Assembly: GCA_003157015.1 (NCBI GenBank)
Contig: PMIJ01000028.1
Location: 1 to 64,000 of the forward strand
Source: Bacteroidales bacterium
GTDB taxonomy: Bacteria > Bacteroidota > Bacteroidia > Bacteroidales > VadinHA17
Direction: 5' to 3'
Length of the DNA stretch: 64,000 nt
Part shown: piece by piece, positions 54,554 to 62,624 of the stretch
How the letters are laid out: every line of letters begins with the position of its first letter
Position numbering within the stretch: position 1 is the stretch's first letter
Position numbers and translations under genes: made by a program
The notes under the pieces: model-generated
Seen by the model: only the letters and a program-made list of their open reading frames with translations
Database searches by the model: none
Told to the model about the DNA's origin: nothing

Positions 54554-55699
54554 TTATCTGAAAATGTAGTAAACTGTTAATCTAAACGCCAGATCATTGC
54601 TCTTGGTGCTAAGATTGTTAACAGCTGTATACCGGTTATTATACATGTCGTACCAGACATTTGGCATAAAATGTACGTTTTTCACAGGATTATAATCCAA
54701 ACCGGCAAGCACAAACGATTCTGTATAAACACCTGAGTAAGATGCTGGATAAACATCGTTTTTGTTGAACTTGGTATCGGGGTTATAATAATCGTACCGT
54801 AATACATATCCCAATTTTTTACTTATTGGGCCTCTCACAAAAACTGATACACCGGAAGCCAGGGCATTGACCGTATCTTTTACAGTAGATGGAGCTGCTT
54901 CAGTGAAAATTGTATTATTTTTCTGAACTTGCTGGAACGCTTCGATCCCTATGGTAATCTGTGGAGTAATATAAGCTAAAAAGGCTTTATAGGTTGTTTT
55001 GCTTTTTTGGTAAGGACTAGCTTGGGACCATTCGTTATCGGCTCCCAGATCTAACATTATTTTCTGATCCATAAATTTAGCATATGCATCACCATAAAAC
55101 TTTTTGAATTTATCAGTTTCCGGTTTAGCTCCAGTCCCATTACTTATCATCAGGTTATAACCAAAGTCCCCTTTGTTATTTAATTTACCCTGCAAGCTTA
55201 TTCCAACATCGGCTGAAGCTCCGATCTTCCTCATATCCATTATTGTTTTTTCCAGTGAACGATAACCCCAAACTGGTTCAGAGGTTGTTGAATATGAGGG
55301 AGTTGGCATAGCTCCAATTACGAGATCGCTGTTATGAAAAATATTTTTCCATCTCAGGTTTGCACCCTTTATATATACTGATCGGCTACCATCGGTAGTG
55401 AATTGTGCACCTTCATAAGCCAGTAATAGCTGGGCTGCAAAATGTTCGCTGATATCATAGTCATAACCAAGGTAAATCCTTCTAAACTCAAATGATGTAA
55501 AATCCTTAGCAGTGCTGCCATATTGTGTATTGGTCATCCCAAATTTATTTGTATATCCTTTATACAAAAAATCTCCAAAAGCATAACCCCATAACTTTCC
55601 GGATGGTTTAAATTCAACCTTGGTCTTGGTAGTGTCATTCTGAGCAAAAGAACTTAGAGTCAAAGTAAAAAGTAAAATAAAAATTAGTTGTTTTTTCAT
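54554..55699 (-). CDS. OprP-like phosphate-selective porin
   Basis: A beta-barrel outer-membrane protein of 381 residues from the ATG at 55699, chosen because MKKQLIFILLFTLTLSSFAQ is then a signal peptide; an in-frame ATG at 55732 adds 11 residues. It has alternating beta-strand patterning, KLWGYAFGDFLYKGY near the N-terminus and a terminal aromatic residue region (FRLTVYYIFR). Similarity to porin O/P and its position before pstS imply phosphate uptake across the outer membrane. Confidence 0.82.
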   Translation of the reverse strand: MKKQLIFILLFTLTLSSFAQNDTTKTKVEFKPSGKLWGYAFGDFLYKGYTNKFGMTNTQYGSTAKDFTSFEFRRIYLGYDYDISEHFAAQLLLAYEGAQFTTDGSRSVYIKGANLRWKNIFHNSDLVIGAMPTPSYSTTSEPVWGYRSLEKTIMDMRKIGASADVGISLQGKLNNKGDFGYNLMISNGTGAKPETDKFKKFYGDAYAKFMDQKIMLDLGADNEWSQASPYQKSKTTYKAFLAYITPQITIGIEAFQQVQKNNTIFTEAAPSTVKDTVNALASGVSVFVRGPISKKLGYVLRYDYYNPDTKFNKNDVYPASYSGVYTESFVLAGLDYNPVKNVHFMPNVWYDMYNNRYTAVNNLSTKSNDLAFRLTVYYIFR

Positions 55700-55731
55700 T
55701 TTTTTGGTATTAGGTTTAACTTGAGTTTTCA

Positions 55732-55836
55732 TGTTACAAAAGTCATGTTTCCTTATTACAGGCCTGTTTCAAAGTGATTAAGTAATTGTTACAAAAAGTC
55801 AAACACACTATTGACTTATCTGACAATATGTTACAA
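55732..55836 (-). promoter_or_regulatory. Possible Pho boxes upstream of the porin-pst operon
   Basis: Read on the minus strand, TTGTAACA-type sites occur three times (plus-strand TGTTAC at 55732-55737, 55787-55792 and 55829-55834). The distal one is followed by TGTCAGA (55819-55825). They resemble the GTAAC half-sites of the phoU promoter, but the spacing is 10 rather than 11 and no clear TAnnTTTG box was found. Confidence 0.35.
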
Positions 55837-55901
55837 AAAATGAACACGTTAAATAGACGATTTTTTAAATTCATACCTTATATATAAATCCGGAATAGTT
55901 C

Positions 55902-56519
55902 ATGAATGAAAAATGGTTGTTTTGGGCCTCTGAGTTGCAGTCAATTGCACAGGCGGGACTGACATTCTGCGAAAATAATTACGACCGCGAGAGGTATGAA
56001 AAAATAAGAAATATTGTAATTGAGATATTGCATGAGTATACAGAAACAGACCATAAAAAAATAAGGGAACTATTTGCCTCTGAAACAGGTTACCAGACTC
56101 CGAAAGTCGATATCAGAGCCTCAGTATTCAAGGATAATAAAATACTCATGGTTAAGGAAAAAGTAGATGGTGCGTGGGCCTTACCCGGAGGCTGGGCAGA
56201 TGTAAATTCTTCAGTGAGTGAATCGGCAATCAGGGAATGCAAAGAGGAGGCCGGGGCTCTGGTAAAGCCGAAAAGAATCATTGCAATACATATGGGGAAC
56301 AAACATAATAATCATAATTTTCCTTTTACAATTTATAAGATTTTTGTCGAATGCGAACTGGTGGAAAACAGTTTTAAGGAGAATTCCGAAACACTTGATG
56401 CACAGTTTTTTGAAGCTGACAAACTACCTGAGCTCTCGTTTGAACGGAACACTCCCCATCAGATCAAACTGTGTTTCGAGGCAAATACATGTAAAGTATT
56501 CGAAACGATCTTTGATTGA
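55902..56519 (+). CDS. Nudix hydrolase with N-terminal helical domain
   Basis: A 205-residue protein: an N-terminal helical region (about 1-60, resembling the Nudix N-terminal domain of ADP-sugar pyrophosphatase-like proteins) and a Nudix domain (about 65-200). The Nudix box GGWADVNSSVSESAIRECKEEAG has Ser at the first conserved Glu position, as in related GGWADVG-type proteins, and keeps REC-K-EE. It likely cleaves a nucleotide diphosphate derivative such as ADP-ribose; the substrate is not evident. Confidence 0.85.
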   Translation: MNEKWLFWASELQSIAQAGLTFCENNYDRERYEKIRNIVIEILHEYTETDHKKIRELFASETGYQTPKVDIRASVFKDNKILMVKEKVDGAWALPGGWADVNSSVSESAIRECKEEAGALVKPKRIIAIHMGNKHNNHNFPFTIYKIFVECELVENSFKENSETLDAQFFEADKLPELSFERNTPHQIKLCFEANTCKVFETIFD

Positions 56520-56536
56520 TGTTTTATACTCATCTA

Positions 56537-56612
56537 ATCACAAATAACACAAAGAAAGCGCCCCTTTAGGGGGGATTGGGGGCAAATAAACACTTTGTGT
56601 ACTTTGTAGTTA
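56537..56612. repeat. Combined CACAAAG and C-run/G-run repeat
   Basis: ACACAAAGAAAG is followed by GCGCCCCTTTAGGGGGGATTGGGGGC (56558-56582) and then ACTTTGTGTACTTTGTAG. A C-run/G-run unit sits inside a CACAAAG/CTTTGTG inverted repeat, showing the two families nest. Confidence 0.65.
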
Positions 56613-56624
56613 ATGGATTTCAAT

Positions 56625-57671
56625 TCAATTATTCAGATAAATATATTTCCCCTTATACTCTGTTACAGAACCGATTACTTTTGAATTCAAGAGGCCGGCA
56701 GTATTTAAATCTTCCAGGATATTACTCACTTTATCCTGTGATGAAGAGAACAGAAGACCTCCAGATGTCTGAGCATCGAAAGCTATCATTTTCAGATTAT
56801 AATCAAGACCGGAGGCAAAATCAATATCCTTTTCAGCATATTCAAGGTTCCGGAATGAGGCCCCGGGAATGCATCCTTCATCAATCAGATTGTATGAATT
56901 GCCGATCAGCGGAACATCATTCATTCTTATATTTAAAGATACTTTACTGGCTCTCGCCATTTTAAGAGCATGACCGGCCAGACCAAATCCTGTAACATCG
57001 GTTGCCCCTCGGATATTGAACTTTTTCATCACCGCTGCTCCGGATTTGTTAAGAAGTTTCATTAGTCGTTTAGCTTCTTCAAGATCACTATCTGAAACCA
57101 ATCCCAAACGGTGACCTGCAAGAATAATAGCCGTTCCTATCGGCTTTGTAAGTATCAATAAATCACCGGATTTGGCACCAGCGTTCGTTATAATTTTGTC
57201 AGGATGAATATAACCCACTACTGCGAGTCCGTATTTAGGAGGAAAATCATCGATTGTATGCCCACCGATAATCCTCACTCCTGCTTCGGTTGCTTTGTCG
57301 TAGCCACCTTTGAGGATCTCAGCATAAGCTTCCACAGGCAGTTTTGCTGAAGGAAACATCATAATGTTAAGGGCAAGAACCGGATCACCTCCCATTGCAT
57401 ATACATCACTAATAGAATTGGCAGCTGATATCTGTCCGAATTCATAAGGGTCACTGCAGACAGGTGGGAAAAAGTCGGTAGTTAATACGAGGGCGAGAGA
57501 ATCATTGACCCGGTAAACGCCTGCATCGTCGTGAGTATCAATATCAACAAGTATATTCGGATCCGTTGGCAACGGGAGATATTTAAGAATATCCTCTAAT
57601 AACTTAGGTGATATTTTTGCCGAACATCCGCCATATTCTACCATCTGAAGAAGGTCAATTTTCTTGCTCAT
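56625..57671 (-). CDS. selD: Selenide, water dikinase
   Basis: SelD makes selenophosphate from selenide and ATP for selenocysteine or selenouridine synthesis. The 348-residue protein has the catalytic N-terminal loop as YGGCSAKISP: Cys16 and Lys19 are kept, while the second Cys of the usual GCxCK motif is Ala18. The ATP/Mg sites HDDAGVY, TTDFFPPVCSDPYEFGQISAANSISDVYAMGG and GGHTIDD are present. It is the cysteine, not selenocysteine, form. The yedF gene lies 10 bases upstream in the same direction. Confidence 0.94.
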   Translation of the reverse strand: MSKKIDLLQMVEYGGCSAKISPKLLEDILKYLPLPTDPNILVDIDTHDDAGVYRVNDSLALVLTTDFFPPVCSDPYEFGQISAANSISDVYAMGGDPVLALNIMMFPSAKLPVEAYAEILKGGYDKATEAGVRIIGGHTIDDFPPKYGLAVVGYIHPDKIITNAGAKSGDLLILTKPIGTAIILAGHRLGLVSDSDLEEAKRLMKLLNKSGAAVMKKFNIRGATDVTGFGLAGHALKMARASKVSLNIRMNDVPLIGNSYNLIDEGCIPGASFRNLEYAEKDIDFASGLDYNLKMIAFDAQTSGGLLFSSSQDKVSNILEDLNTAGLLNSKVIGSVTEYKGKYIYLNN

Positions 57672-57681
57672 CCTTCTATAC

Positions 57682-58296
57682 TCAGGGTTTAATAACTTTG
57701 TCTGAAGTAGCCATGGCTTCGGCTATTGTGTACATATTACTTACTGTACCCACTCCAACTACAGTTTCAAGGCAATAATAATTTACGCAGGTAGCACAGA
57801 GCATTAATTCGACTCCCATTTTCTCGAGATCTCTCAGGTGTTCAATAGCAGGAGACGATTTGGTAGCCAGTTTAACACCGTTATTATAAAAAACTATCTT
57901 CCGGGGAAGTTTGTCAAGGTCCTTTAGAGCTTTAATATAATTGATCATCAGTAAATGTCCCAGCTCGTCATCACCCTCTCCCATTTTATCTGAAGAGATA
58001 ACCACAATATAATTACCCTGTTGAAAATGCGGAATCTCCGGAGCGCAATAATCTTCAGGCTTAATTTGTACCAGATCATTATCTGACCTGGTTACGGTCA
58101 GAGACCATACTCCGGCTGATTCACTGACCTCGAAACCTGCTTTGTTGTCTTTAAGAAACCGGCTTAAATTATCTAATGATGTCTTATTATCAGTAATCAA
58201 TACAAAAGATTCTCCGGGAACAGTTTCTTTCAAAGCTTTCTTTGCCGCAATCAATGGGGCAGGACATAGTTGTCCTTTTGTGTCTACAATTCTCAT
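57682..58296 (-). CDS. yedF: Sulfurtransferase-like selenium metabolism protein YedF
   Basis: A 204-residue protein with an N-terminal TusA/SirA-like domain (about 1-70) containing the CPAP motif (Cys11) and a C-terminal DsrE/DsrF-like domain (about 95-200) with CATCVNYYCLE. This fusion is usually encoded beside selD and is thought to handle selenium or sulfur transfer. It forms a two-gene unit with selD here; selA, selB and selC were not seen in the window. Confidence 0.9.
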   Translation of the reverse strand: MRIVDTKGQLCPAPLIAAKKALKETVPGESFVLITDNKTSLDNLSRFLKDNKAGFEVSESAGVWSLTVTRSDNDLVQIKPEDYCAPEIPHFQQGNYIVVISSDKMGEGDDELGHLLMINYIKALKDLDKLPRKIVFYNNGVKLATKSSPAIEHLRDLEKMGVELMLCATCVNYYCLETVVGVGTVSNMYTIAEAMATSDKVIKP

Positions 58297-58360
58297 GGAT
58301 ATAAAATAGAAATGAATTGCAAAAATACAAAAGAAAAGTTGAATGACGAAAAGGAGGAAG

Positions 58361-58425
58361 AGTCTTGCAGTCTTGAGGTCATGCGGTCTTGGGGGTCTGC
58401 TGTCTTGAAGTCTTTCAGTGTCGAA
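58361..58425. repeat. Degenerate GTCTTG tandem repeat
   Basis: GTCTTGCA, GTCTTGAG, GTCATGCG, GTCTTGGG, GTCTGCT, GTCTTGAA, GTCTTTCA: seven imperfect units of eight or nine bases between yedF and the 58587 gene. Similar short stretches occur at 39818-39836 and, inverted, at 5804-5818. The rest of 58297-58586 is AT-rich with no other feature. Confidence 0.6.
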
Positions 58426-58586
58426 ATATTTAAGATTTATAATGTTTGGTGAAACTTACATTACTTTGCAGCCGTTGCTAACTCATTGACTGCTTTATGG
58501 TATATGGCTTTTCTTGGATAATTAAAAGTATATGATTTTTTATACCTTTACTTAAAATAATTAACCGCTCTTCTATTTTAATTAAT

Positions 58587-58976
58587 ATGAAAAAAATATA
58601 TCATCTTTCCTTACTTCTGATTGTGATATTGATAACTAATCCATTAACGGCACAAAATACAGCAAACAAAAATATTCTTCCCGGTTCATGGCTAGGTAAA
58701 ATTTCAACCAACGGGGTTGATCTAAGGCTGGTCTTTAATATTAAATTAAATGATAAAGACAGTTTGATTGCAACTGCTGACAGTCCCGATCAGGGTGCAA
58801 AGGACATACCCGGCGGTCAGGTTACTCTTAACAAGCAAAAGATTGTGATTGAGTTCCCCTCTATAAATGGAGAATATACCGGAACCGTGGCAAGTGATTC
58901 GACAATTAACGGGACGTGGGCACAGAATGGGGTTACACTCCCTTTAAATCTTAAAAAACAGGCTGCCTCAAAATAA
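58587..58976 (+). CDS. Small secreted beta-rich protein (hydrolase N-domain-like)
   Basis: A 129-residue protein with a signal peptide (about 1-22). The remainder, GSWLGKISTNGVDLRLVFNIKLNDKDSLIATADSPDQGAKDIPGG and INGTWAQNGVTLPLNLKK, matches the small beta domain that I know from the N-termini of secreted alpha/beta hydrolases and serine hydrolases. Here it is free-standing. It may be a carbohydrate- or peptidoglycan-related adaptor; no enzyme activity is suggested by the sequence. Confidence 0.7.
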   Translation: MKKIYHLSLLLIVILITNPLTAQNTANKNILPGSWLGKISTNGVDLRLVFNIKLNDKDSLIATADSPDQGAKDIPGGQVTLNKQKIVIEFPSINGEYTGTVASDSTINGTWAQNGVTLPLNLKKQAASK

Positions 58977-58998
58977 CCACAACTTTGCCGGTTTAAAC

Positions 58999-59997
58999 TT
59001 ATGGCTGACTTGATTTTGGTTTTACAGGCATTTCACCTAGTTTTTTGAGAATCAAGCGTCCTCGGGCTGTGATGCCTGCCGATCCGTCTTCCATCAGGAT
59101 ACTGATTGAGGCAGAAAGTTCATTTGCCAATTCAGGATAAACCAGCGTAAGTTTATACAATATTTCCATGGCATAAGCCTTTACGGCTATAGCTGAATTT
59201 CCTGAGTTCAGTTTAAGGAAACAGAAATCGGCTAATAAACCCTGTTGATGACTGTTTATTTTTTCCAGATCGCTCAAGGAAACTATTCTCAGGAAACTTC
59301 TGATAGTGCTTTCATTTTCCAGTTTGAACAGAGTCTCAACGATCTGATTTAGATATGGATAAATGATCTCCGGAAAGCTGTCGCAAACTTTTGTAAGTGT
59401 CCACGATGCCCTGAAGGAAAGGCTCTTATCGGAAGAAAGGGAATATTCAAACAGTTTCATGAAAGTGGCAGGATTTTCTATAGCAGAAGCTGCCAGCCAT
59501 TCAGCCTCTTTTCGGCCCATCATGTTATTTACAAATGTTTGAAGATCGGTGTTATCAGGAAGATCATCAGATGGATGGCCGACAAATTGCTTTTCCTCTA
59601 AATTCTCAGCATTTATTCTTTCCAGATAGCTTTTTGCGACAATAACGTCAGCTTCCGAATAATCGGGATCCATCAGATCTTTTACTTCAATCCATTTAAA
59701 ACCAATATGTTCCGAAAGCACTGGCACCTCATCAAGCGTGTCACAAATAAATGGTAACAGGGCGATCCGCTTATGGCCATAGTCATATTCAACTTTTGAC
59801 AGCATTCCTCGTATTACTATCTCCATCGACAATTCTTCTTCCACTTCGCGGATAACACATTCTTCGTCAGTCTCCCCAGGTGCAACTTTCCCGCCTGGAA
59901 ATTCCCATTTAAATGGGTGATCAGTTGCCTCTCCACGCTGGACAACTAAAATTTCATTCTTCTCGTTCCGAATAATAGCACATGTTACAATCAACAT
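58999..59997 (-). CDS. MutT-like Nudix hydrolase fused to helical-repeat domain
   Basis: A 332-residue protein. Residues 1-130 are a MutT-type Nudix domain with box GGKVAPGETDEECVIREVEEELSM (residues 35-58); the consensus Gly near the end is Ser57, catalytic Glu51, 54 and 55 are kept. Residues about 165-325 are a run of amphipathic helices resembling HEAT/ARM repeats (FRASWTLTKVCDSFPEIIYPYLNQIVETL and VKAYAMEILYKLTLVYPELANEL). MutT-like domains clean 8-oxo-dGTP or similar; the tail may bind a partner. Nudix-HEAT fusion is unusual. Confidence 0.82.
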   Translation of the reverse strand: MLIVTCAIIRNEKNEILVVQRGEATDHPFKWEFPGGKVAPGETDEECVIREVEEELSMEIVIRGMLSKVEYDYGHKRIALLPFICDTLDEVPVLSEHIGFKWIEVKDLMDPDYSEADVIVAKSYLERINAENLEEKQFVGHPSDDLPDNTDLQTFVNNMMGRKEAEWLAASAIENPATFMKLFEYSLSSDKSLSFRASWTLTKVCDSFPEIIYPYLNQIVETLFKLENESTIRSFLRIVSLSDLEKINSHQQGLLADFCFLKLNSGNSAIAVKAYAMEILYKLTLVYPELANELSASISILMEDGSAGITARGRLILKKLGEMPVKPKSSQP

Positions 59998-60059
59998 AAT
60001 TCATTCTATTTGAATGTACTCATTTAATTCTAATCTCTATAAGTCGTAAATAATCAATT

Positions 60060-60162
60060 AAAATTCTCTGTGAAACTCTGTGCTTCTCCGTGATTCTCTG
60101 TGTCAGTTCTTATTTTTTGTTACACAGAGGGTCACAGAGTACTCACAGAGTGACACAGAGGC
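60060..60162. repeat. Intergenic CTCTGTG/CACAGAG inverted repeat
   Basis: Four left-arm units around CTCTGTG (with one CTCCGTG) and right-arm units ACACAGAGGGTCACAGAG, CTCACAGAG, GACACAGAG. It is one of the best-preserved copies, lying between two minus-strand genes. Confidence 0.8.
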
Positions 60163-60168
60163 GGGTTT

Positions 60169-60633
60169 TTATACATGACTTTCAATAATATCCTCATAAA
60201 GAGGAATAACAAGCAAATATTCAAACTTCATTGCCTGATGATCAATCGTAAATGCATAATGATGAATTCCATTTGTAACTATCAGGTATGGCACTTTATA
60301 TTTCATATTGTAAGTGGCTATCTGTTCACATACATCTTCGTCAATCTTGATATCAGGAGATTTACATTCTACGATAAGTATTGGGTTTCCCGTTCTGTCA
60401 TGTACAAGAATATCAACTCTTCTTTTTAATTTATTGAATTTGAACAAAACCTCGATTCCAATAAGCCCGGGAGGATATTTCCCTTCGCTTATCAGGTATT
60501 GAACAAAATTCTGCCTGACCCACTCTTCAGGAGTGAGCTTAACATATTTCTTCCTTAATGGATCGAGGATCATTTCATTTCCTTCTTTTCCAGTTATCCT
60601 GAAGGAATATTGAGGCAGTTTTAACTGTTTCAA
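60169..60633 (-). CDS. HSDR_N-type nuclease-fold protein
   Basis: A 154-residue protein resembling the N-terminal domain of type I restriction subunit R. PD-(D/E)xK residues are visible: Asp in LKRRVDILVHDR and Glu-x-Lys in PILIVECKSP, then EQIATYNMKYKVPYLIVTNGIHHYAF. It lacks helicase motifs and no HsdM or HsdS is nearby, so it is not part of a restriction system here. Its role is unknown; it is divergent from the AMP nucleosidase gene. Confidence 0.8.
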   Translation of the reverse strand: MKQLKLPQYSFRITGKEGNEMILDPLRKKYVKLTPEEWVRQNFVQYLISEGKYPPGLIGIEVLFKFNKLKRRVDILVHDRTGNPILIVECKSPDIKIDEDVCEQIATYNMKYKVPYLIVTNGIHHYAFTIDHQAMKFEYLLVIPLYEDIIESHV

Positions 60634-60671
60634 CTTAGTTTCGTATTTTTGGCATAGAATTAATAATTTCT

Positions 60672-60782
60672 AGTTCACCCTTAGTGTCACTTCGTCATAT
60701 CCTTCGAGTTCCTACGTGTTAAAAAAAAGATTTATCACAAAGGGACTCGAAGTTCATCACAAAGGATCACAAAGAAGAACAA
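60672..60782. repeat. Divergent-region CTTAGTG/CACAAAG repeat
   Basis: CCCTTAGTGTCACTTCGTCATATCCTTCGAGTTCC faces ATCACAAAGGGACTCGAAGTTCATCACAAAGGATCACAAAG. It is a diverged inverted-repeat copy between the HSDR_N and AMP nucleosidase genes. Confidence 0.6.
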
Positions 60783-60833
60783 AAGAAAAGCTTAGACAAA
60801 TATATTGAGATAATCATTAACTAAAATAACCAG

Positions 60834-61604
60834 ATGAAAACCAAAGAGGAAATTGTTAATAACTGGCTTCCCAGATATACCGGAAAATCGATTGATAGTT
60901 TCGGCAAATACTTTCTTCTTACGAATTATATGCATTATGTTGAACTTTTTGCAAACTGGAATAAGGTAAAGGTTGAAGGAAGAGACAAAAATATGCCAAG
61001 TGCAACTGCCGACGGTATAACTATCATAAATTTTGGCATGGGCAGCCCAAATGCCGCTACAATTATGGATCTTCTCAGTGCAGTGAATCCAAATGCAGTG
61101 CTATTTCTGGGTAAATGCGGAGGACTGAAAAAAAAGAACACTTTAGGTGATCTGATCCTGCCTATTGCAGCAATAAGAAGCGACGGGACATCGAATGATT
61201 ATCTTCCAAATGAAGTGCCGGCTTTGCCGGCTTTTAAACTTCAGAGTGCAATATCTGCCACCATCACCCGGTTTAACCGGGAGTACTGGACAGGTACAGT
61301 ATATACTACAAACAGAAGGGTTTGGGAATATGATGACAGATTTAAAAAATACCTCGTTAAAACAAGGGCCATGGCCATTGATATGGAAACTGCAACAATT
61401 TTTACTGTCGGATTTGCTAATGAAATTCCCACAGGAGCCCTCCTGCTTGTTTCTGATCAGCCAATGATTTCTACGGGTATAAAAACAGAAGCCAGCGATG
61501 TTAAAGTCACAAATGATTTTGTTGAAATCCACCTTAAAATAGGAATTGATTCCCTTCGGGAAATAAAAAATAACGGAGTATCCGTTAAACATCTAAAATT
61601 CTGA
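60834..61604 (+). CDS. amn: AMP nucleosidase
   Basis: A 256-residue nucleoside phosphorylase-fold protein, the short AMP nucleosidase form that lacks the N-terminal regulatory domain of enteric Amn. NFGMGSPNAATIMDLLSAVNP, FLGKCGGLKKKNTLGDLILPIAAIRSDGTSNDYLP and MAIDMETATIFTVGFANEIP carry the phosphate/ribose and catalytic regions. It would split AMP to adenine and ribose-5-phosphate. Followed after two bases by holA. Confidence 0.88.
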   Translation: MKTKEEIVNNWLPRYTGKSIDSFGKYFLLTNYMHYVELFANWNKVKVEGRDKNMPSATADGITIINFGMGSPNAATIMDLLSAVNPNAVLFLGKCGGLKKKNTLGDLILPIAAIRSDGTSNDYLPNEVPALPAFKLQSAISATITRFNREYWTGTVYTTNRRVWEYDDRFKKYLVKTRAMAIDMETATIFTVGFANEIPTGALLLVSDQPMISTGIKTEASDVKVTNDFVEIHLKIGIDSLREIKNNGVSVKHLKF

Positions 61605-61606
61605 TA

Positions 61607-62614
61607 ATGCCTGTTACATACGAAGAGATAATCTCAGATCTGAAAAACAGAATTTTTAAACCTGTATATTTCCTGGCCGGTGAAGAACCTTATTACATTG
61701 ACCTCATTACGGATTATATTCAGGAGAAGGTTTTGCCTGAGGCTGAAAAGGCCTTTAACCAGATTGTTCTGTATGCCGATGATACAAATATTGCAGCTAT
61801 AATTGATACTGCCAGAAGGTTTCCGATGATGGCAAGTCATCAGGTTCTTATTATCAAGGAAGCTCAAACGCTTAAAAAACTGGATGACCTTGCAATATAT
61901 CTCGAGAAGCCTCTTTTGTCGACCATACTTGTATTCAGCTATAAATATAAGACCCTGGATAAAAGAACAAAACTTTATAAAACTCTCGATAGTCACGGAG
62001 CATATTTTGAATCGCTAAGAATTCGCGATTATCTCATTCCGGCATGGATTGAACGGTACCTGATGATAAAAGGTATAAAGACTGATCCGAGTGCAAGCGC
62101 CTTGCTGACTGAATATCTTGGCACTGATTTGCATAAGATTGTAAATGAGTTGGATAAACTTATTATAACTCTTCCTGCAGGAAAACCCTTTATCACGACT
62201 GCATTAATTGAAAAAAATATAGGAATAAGCAAGGATTACAATAATTTCGAATTACAAAAGGCAATCGGAGAAAAGAATATCCTCAAAGCCAATATGATAG
62301 TCCATTATTTTGCTGATAATCCCAAAGACAATCCTATCACACTCTCCATTGCATCTCTTTTCAGCTTTTTCAGCAAGCTTCTTACTTTCCATTATCTCAC
62401 AGATAAATCGAAAAACAATGTGGCGGCAGTTCTTAAGGTAAATCCTTTTTTTGTTAAAGAATATGAGAACTCAGCATTAAGGTACGATGTATCAAAGACC
62501 GTTCAGATTATCAGTCTTTTGCGTACATACGACATGAAATCAAAAGGTTATGGTGACCCGGGTACCGAACCGGGAGAACTTCTGAAGGAGTTGGTATTCA
62601 GGATATTACATTGA
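61607..62614 (+). CDS. holA: DNA polymerase III subunit delta
   Basis: The delta subunit opens the sliding clamp within the clamp loader. The 335-residue protein shows the HolA pattern: PVYFLAGEEPYYIDLITDYIQEKVLP at the N-terminus, RRFPMMASHQVLIIKEAQTLKKLDDLAIYLEKPLLSTILVF, and the C-terminal helical collar region (about 215-335). It starts two bases after the AMP nucleosidase stop, indicating co-transcription. Confidence 0.92.
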   Translation: MPVTYEEIISDLKNRIFKPVYFLAGEEPYYIDLITDYIQEKVLPEAEKAFNQIVLYADDTNIAAIIDTARRFPMMASHQVLIIKEAQTLKKLDDLAIYLEKPLLSTILVFSYKYKTLDKRTKLYKTLDSHGAYFESLRIRDYLIPAWIERYLMIKGIKTDPSASALLTEYLGTDLHKIVNELDKLIITLPAGKPFITTALIEKNIGISKDYNNFELQKAIGEKNILKANMIVHYFADNPKDNPITLSIASLFSFFSKLLTFHYLTDKSKNNVAAVLKVNPFFVKEYENSALRYDVSKTVQIISLLRTYDMKSKGYGDPGTEPGELLKELVFRILH

Positions 62615-62624
62615 TGATCGTTTT

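Noticed and set aside
60169-60633. Remnant of a type I restriction-modification system
   Set aside because: No helicase, HsdM or HsdS fragments flank it, and it is a complete short ORF with intact PD-(D/E)xK residues, so an independent protein is more likely than a pseudogene.
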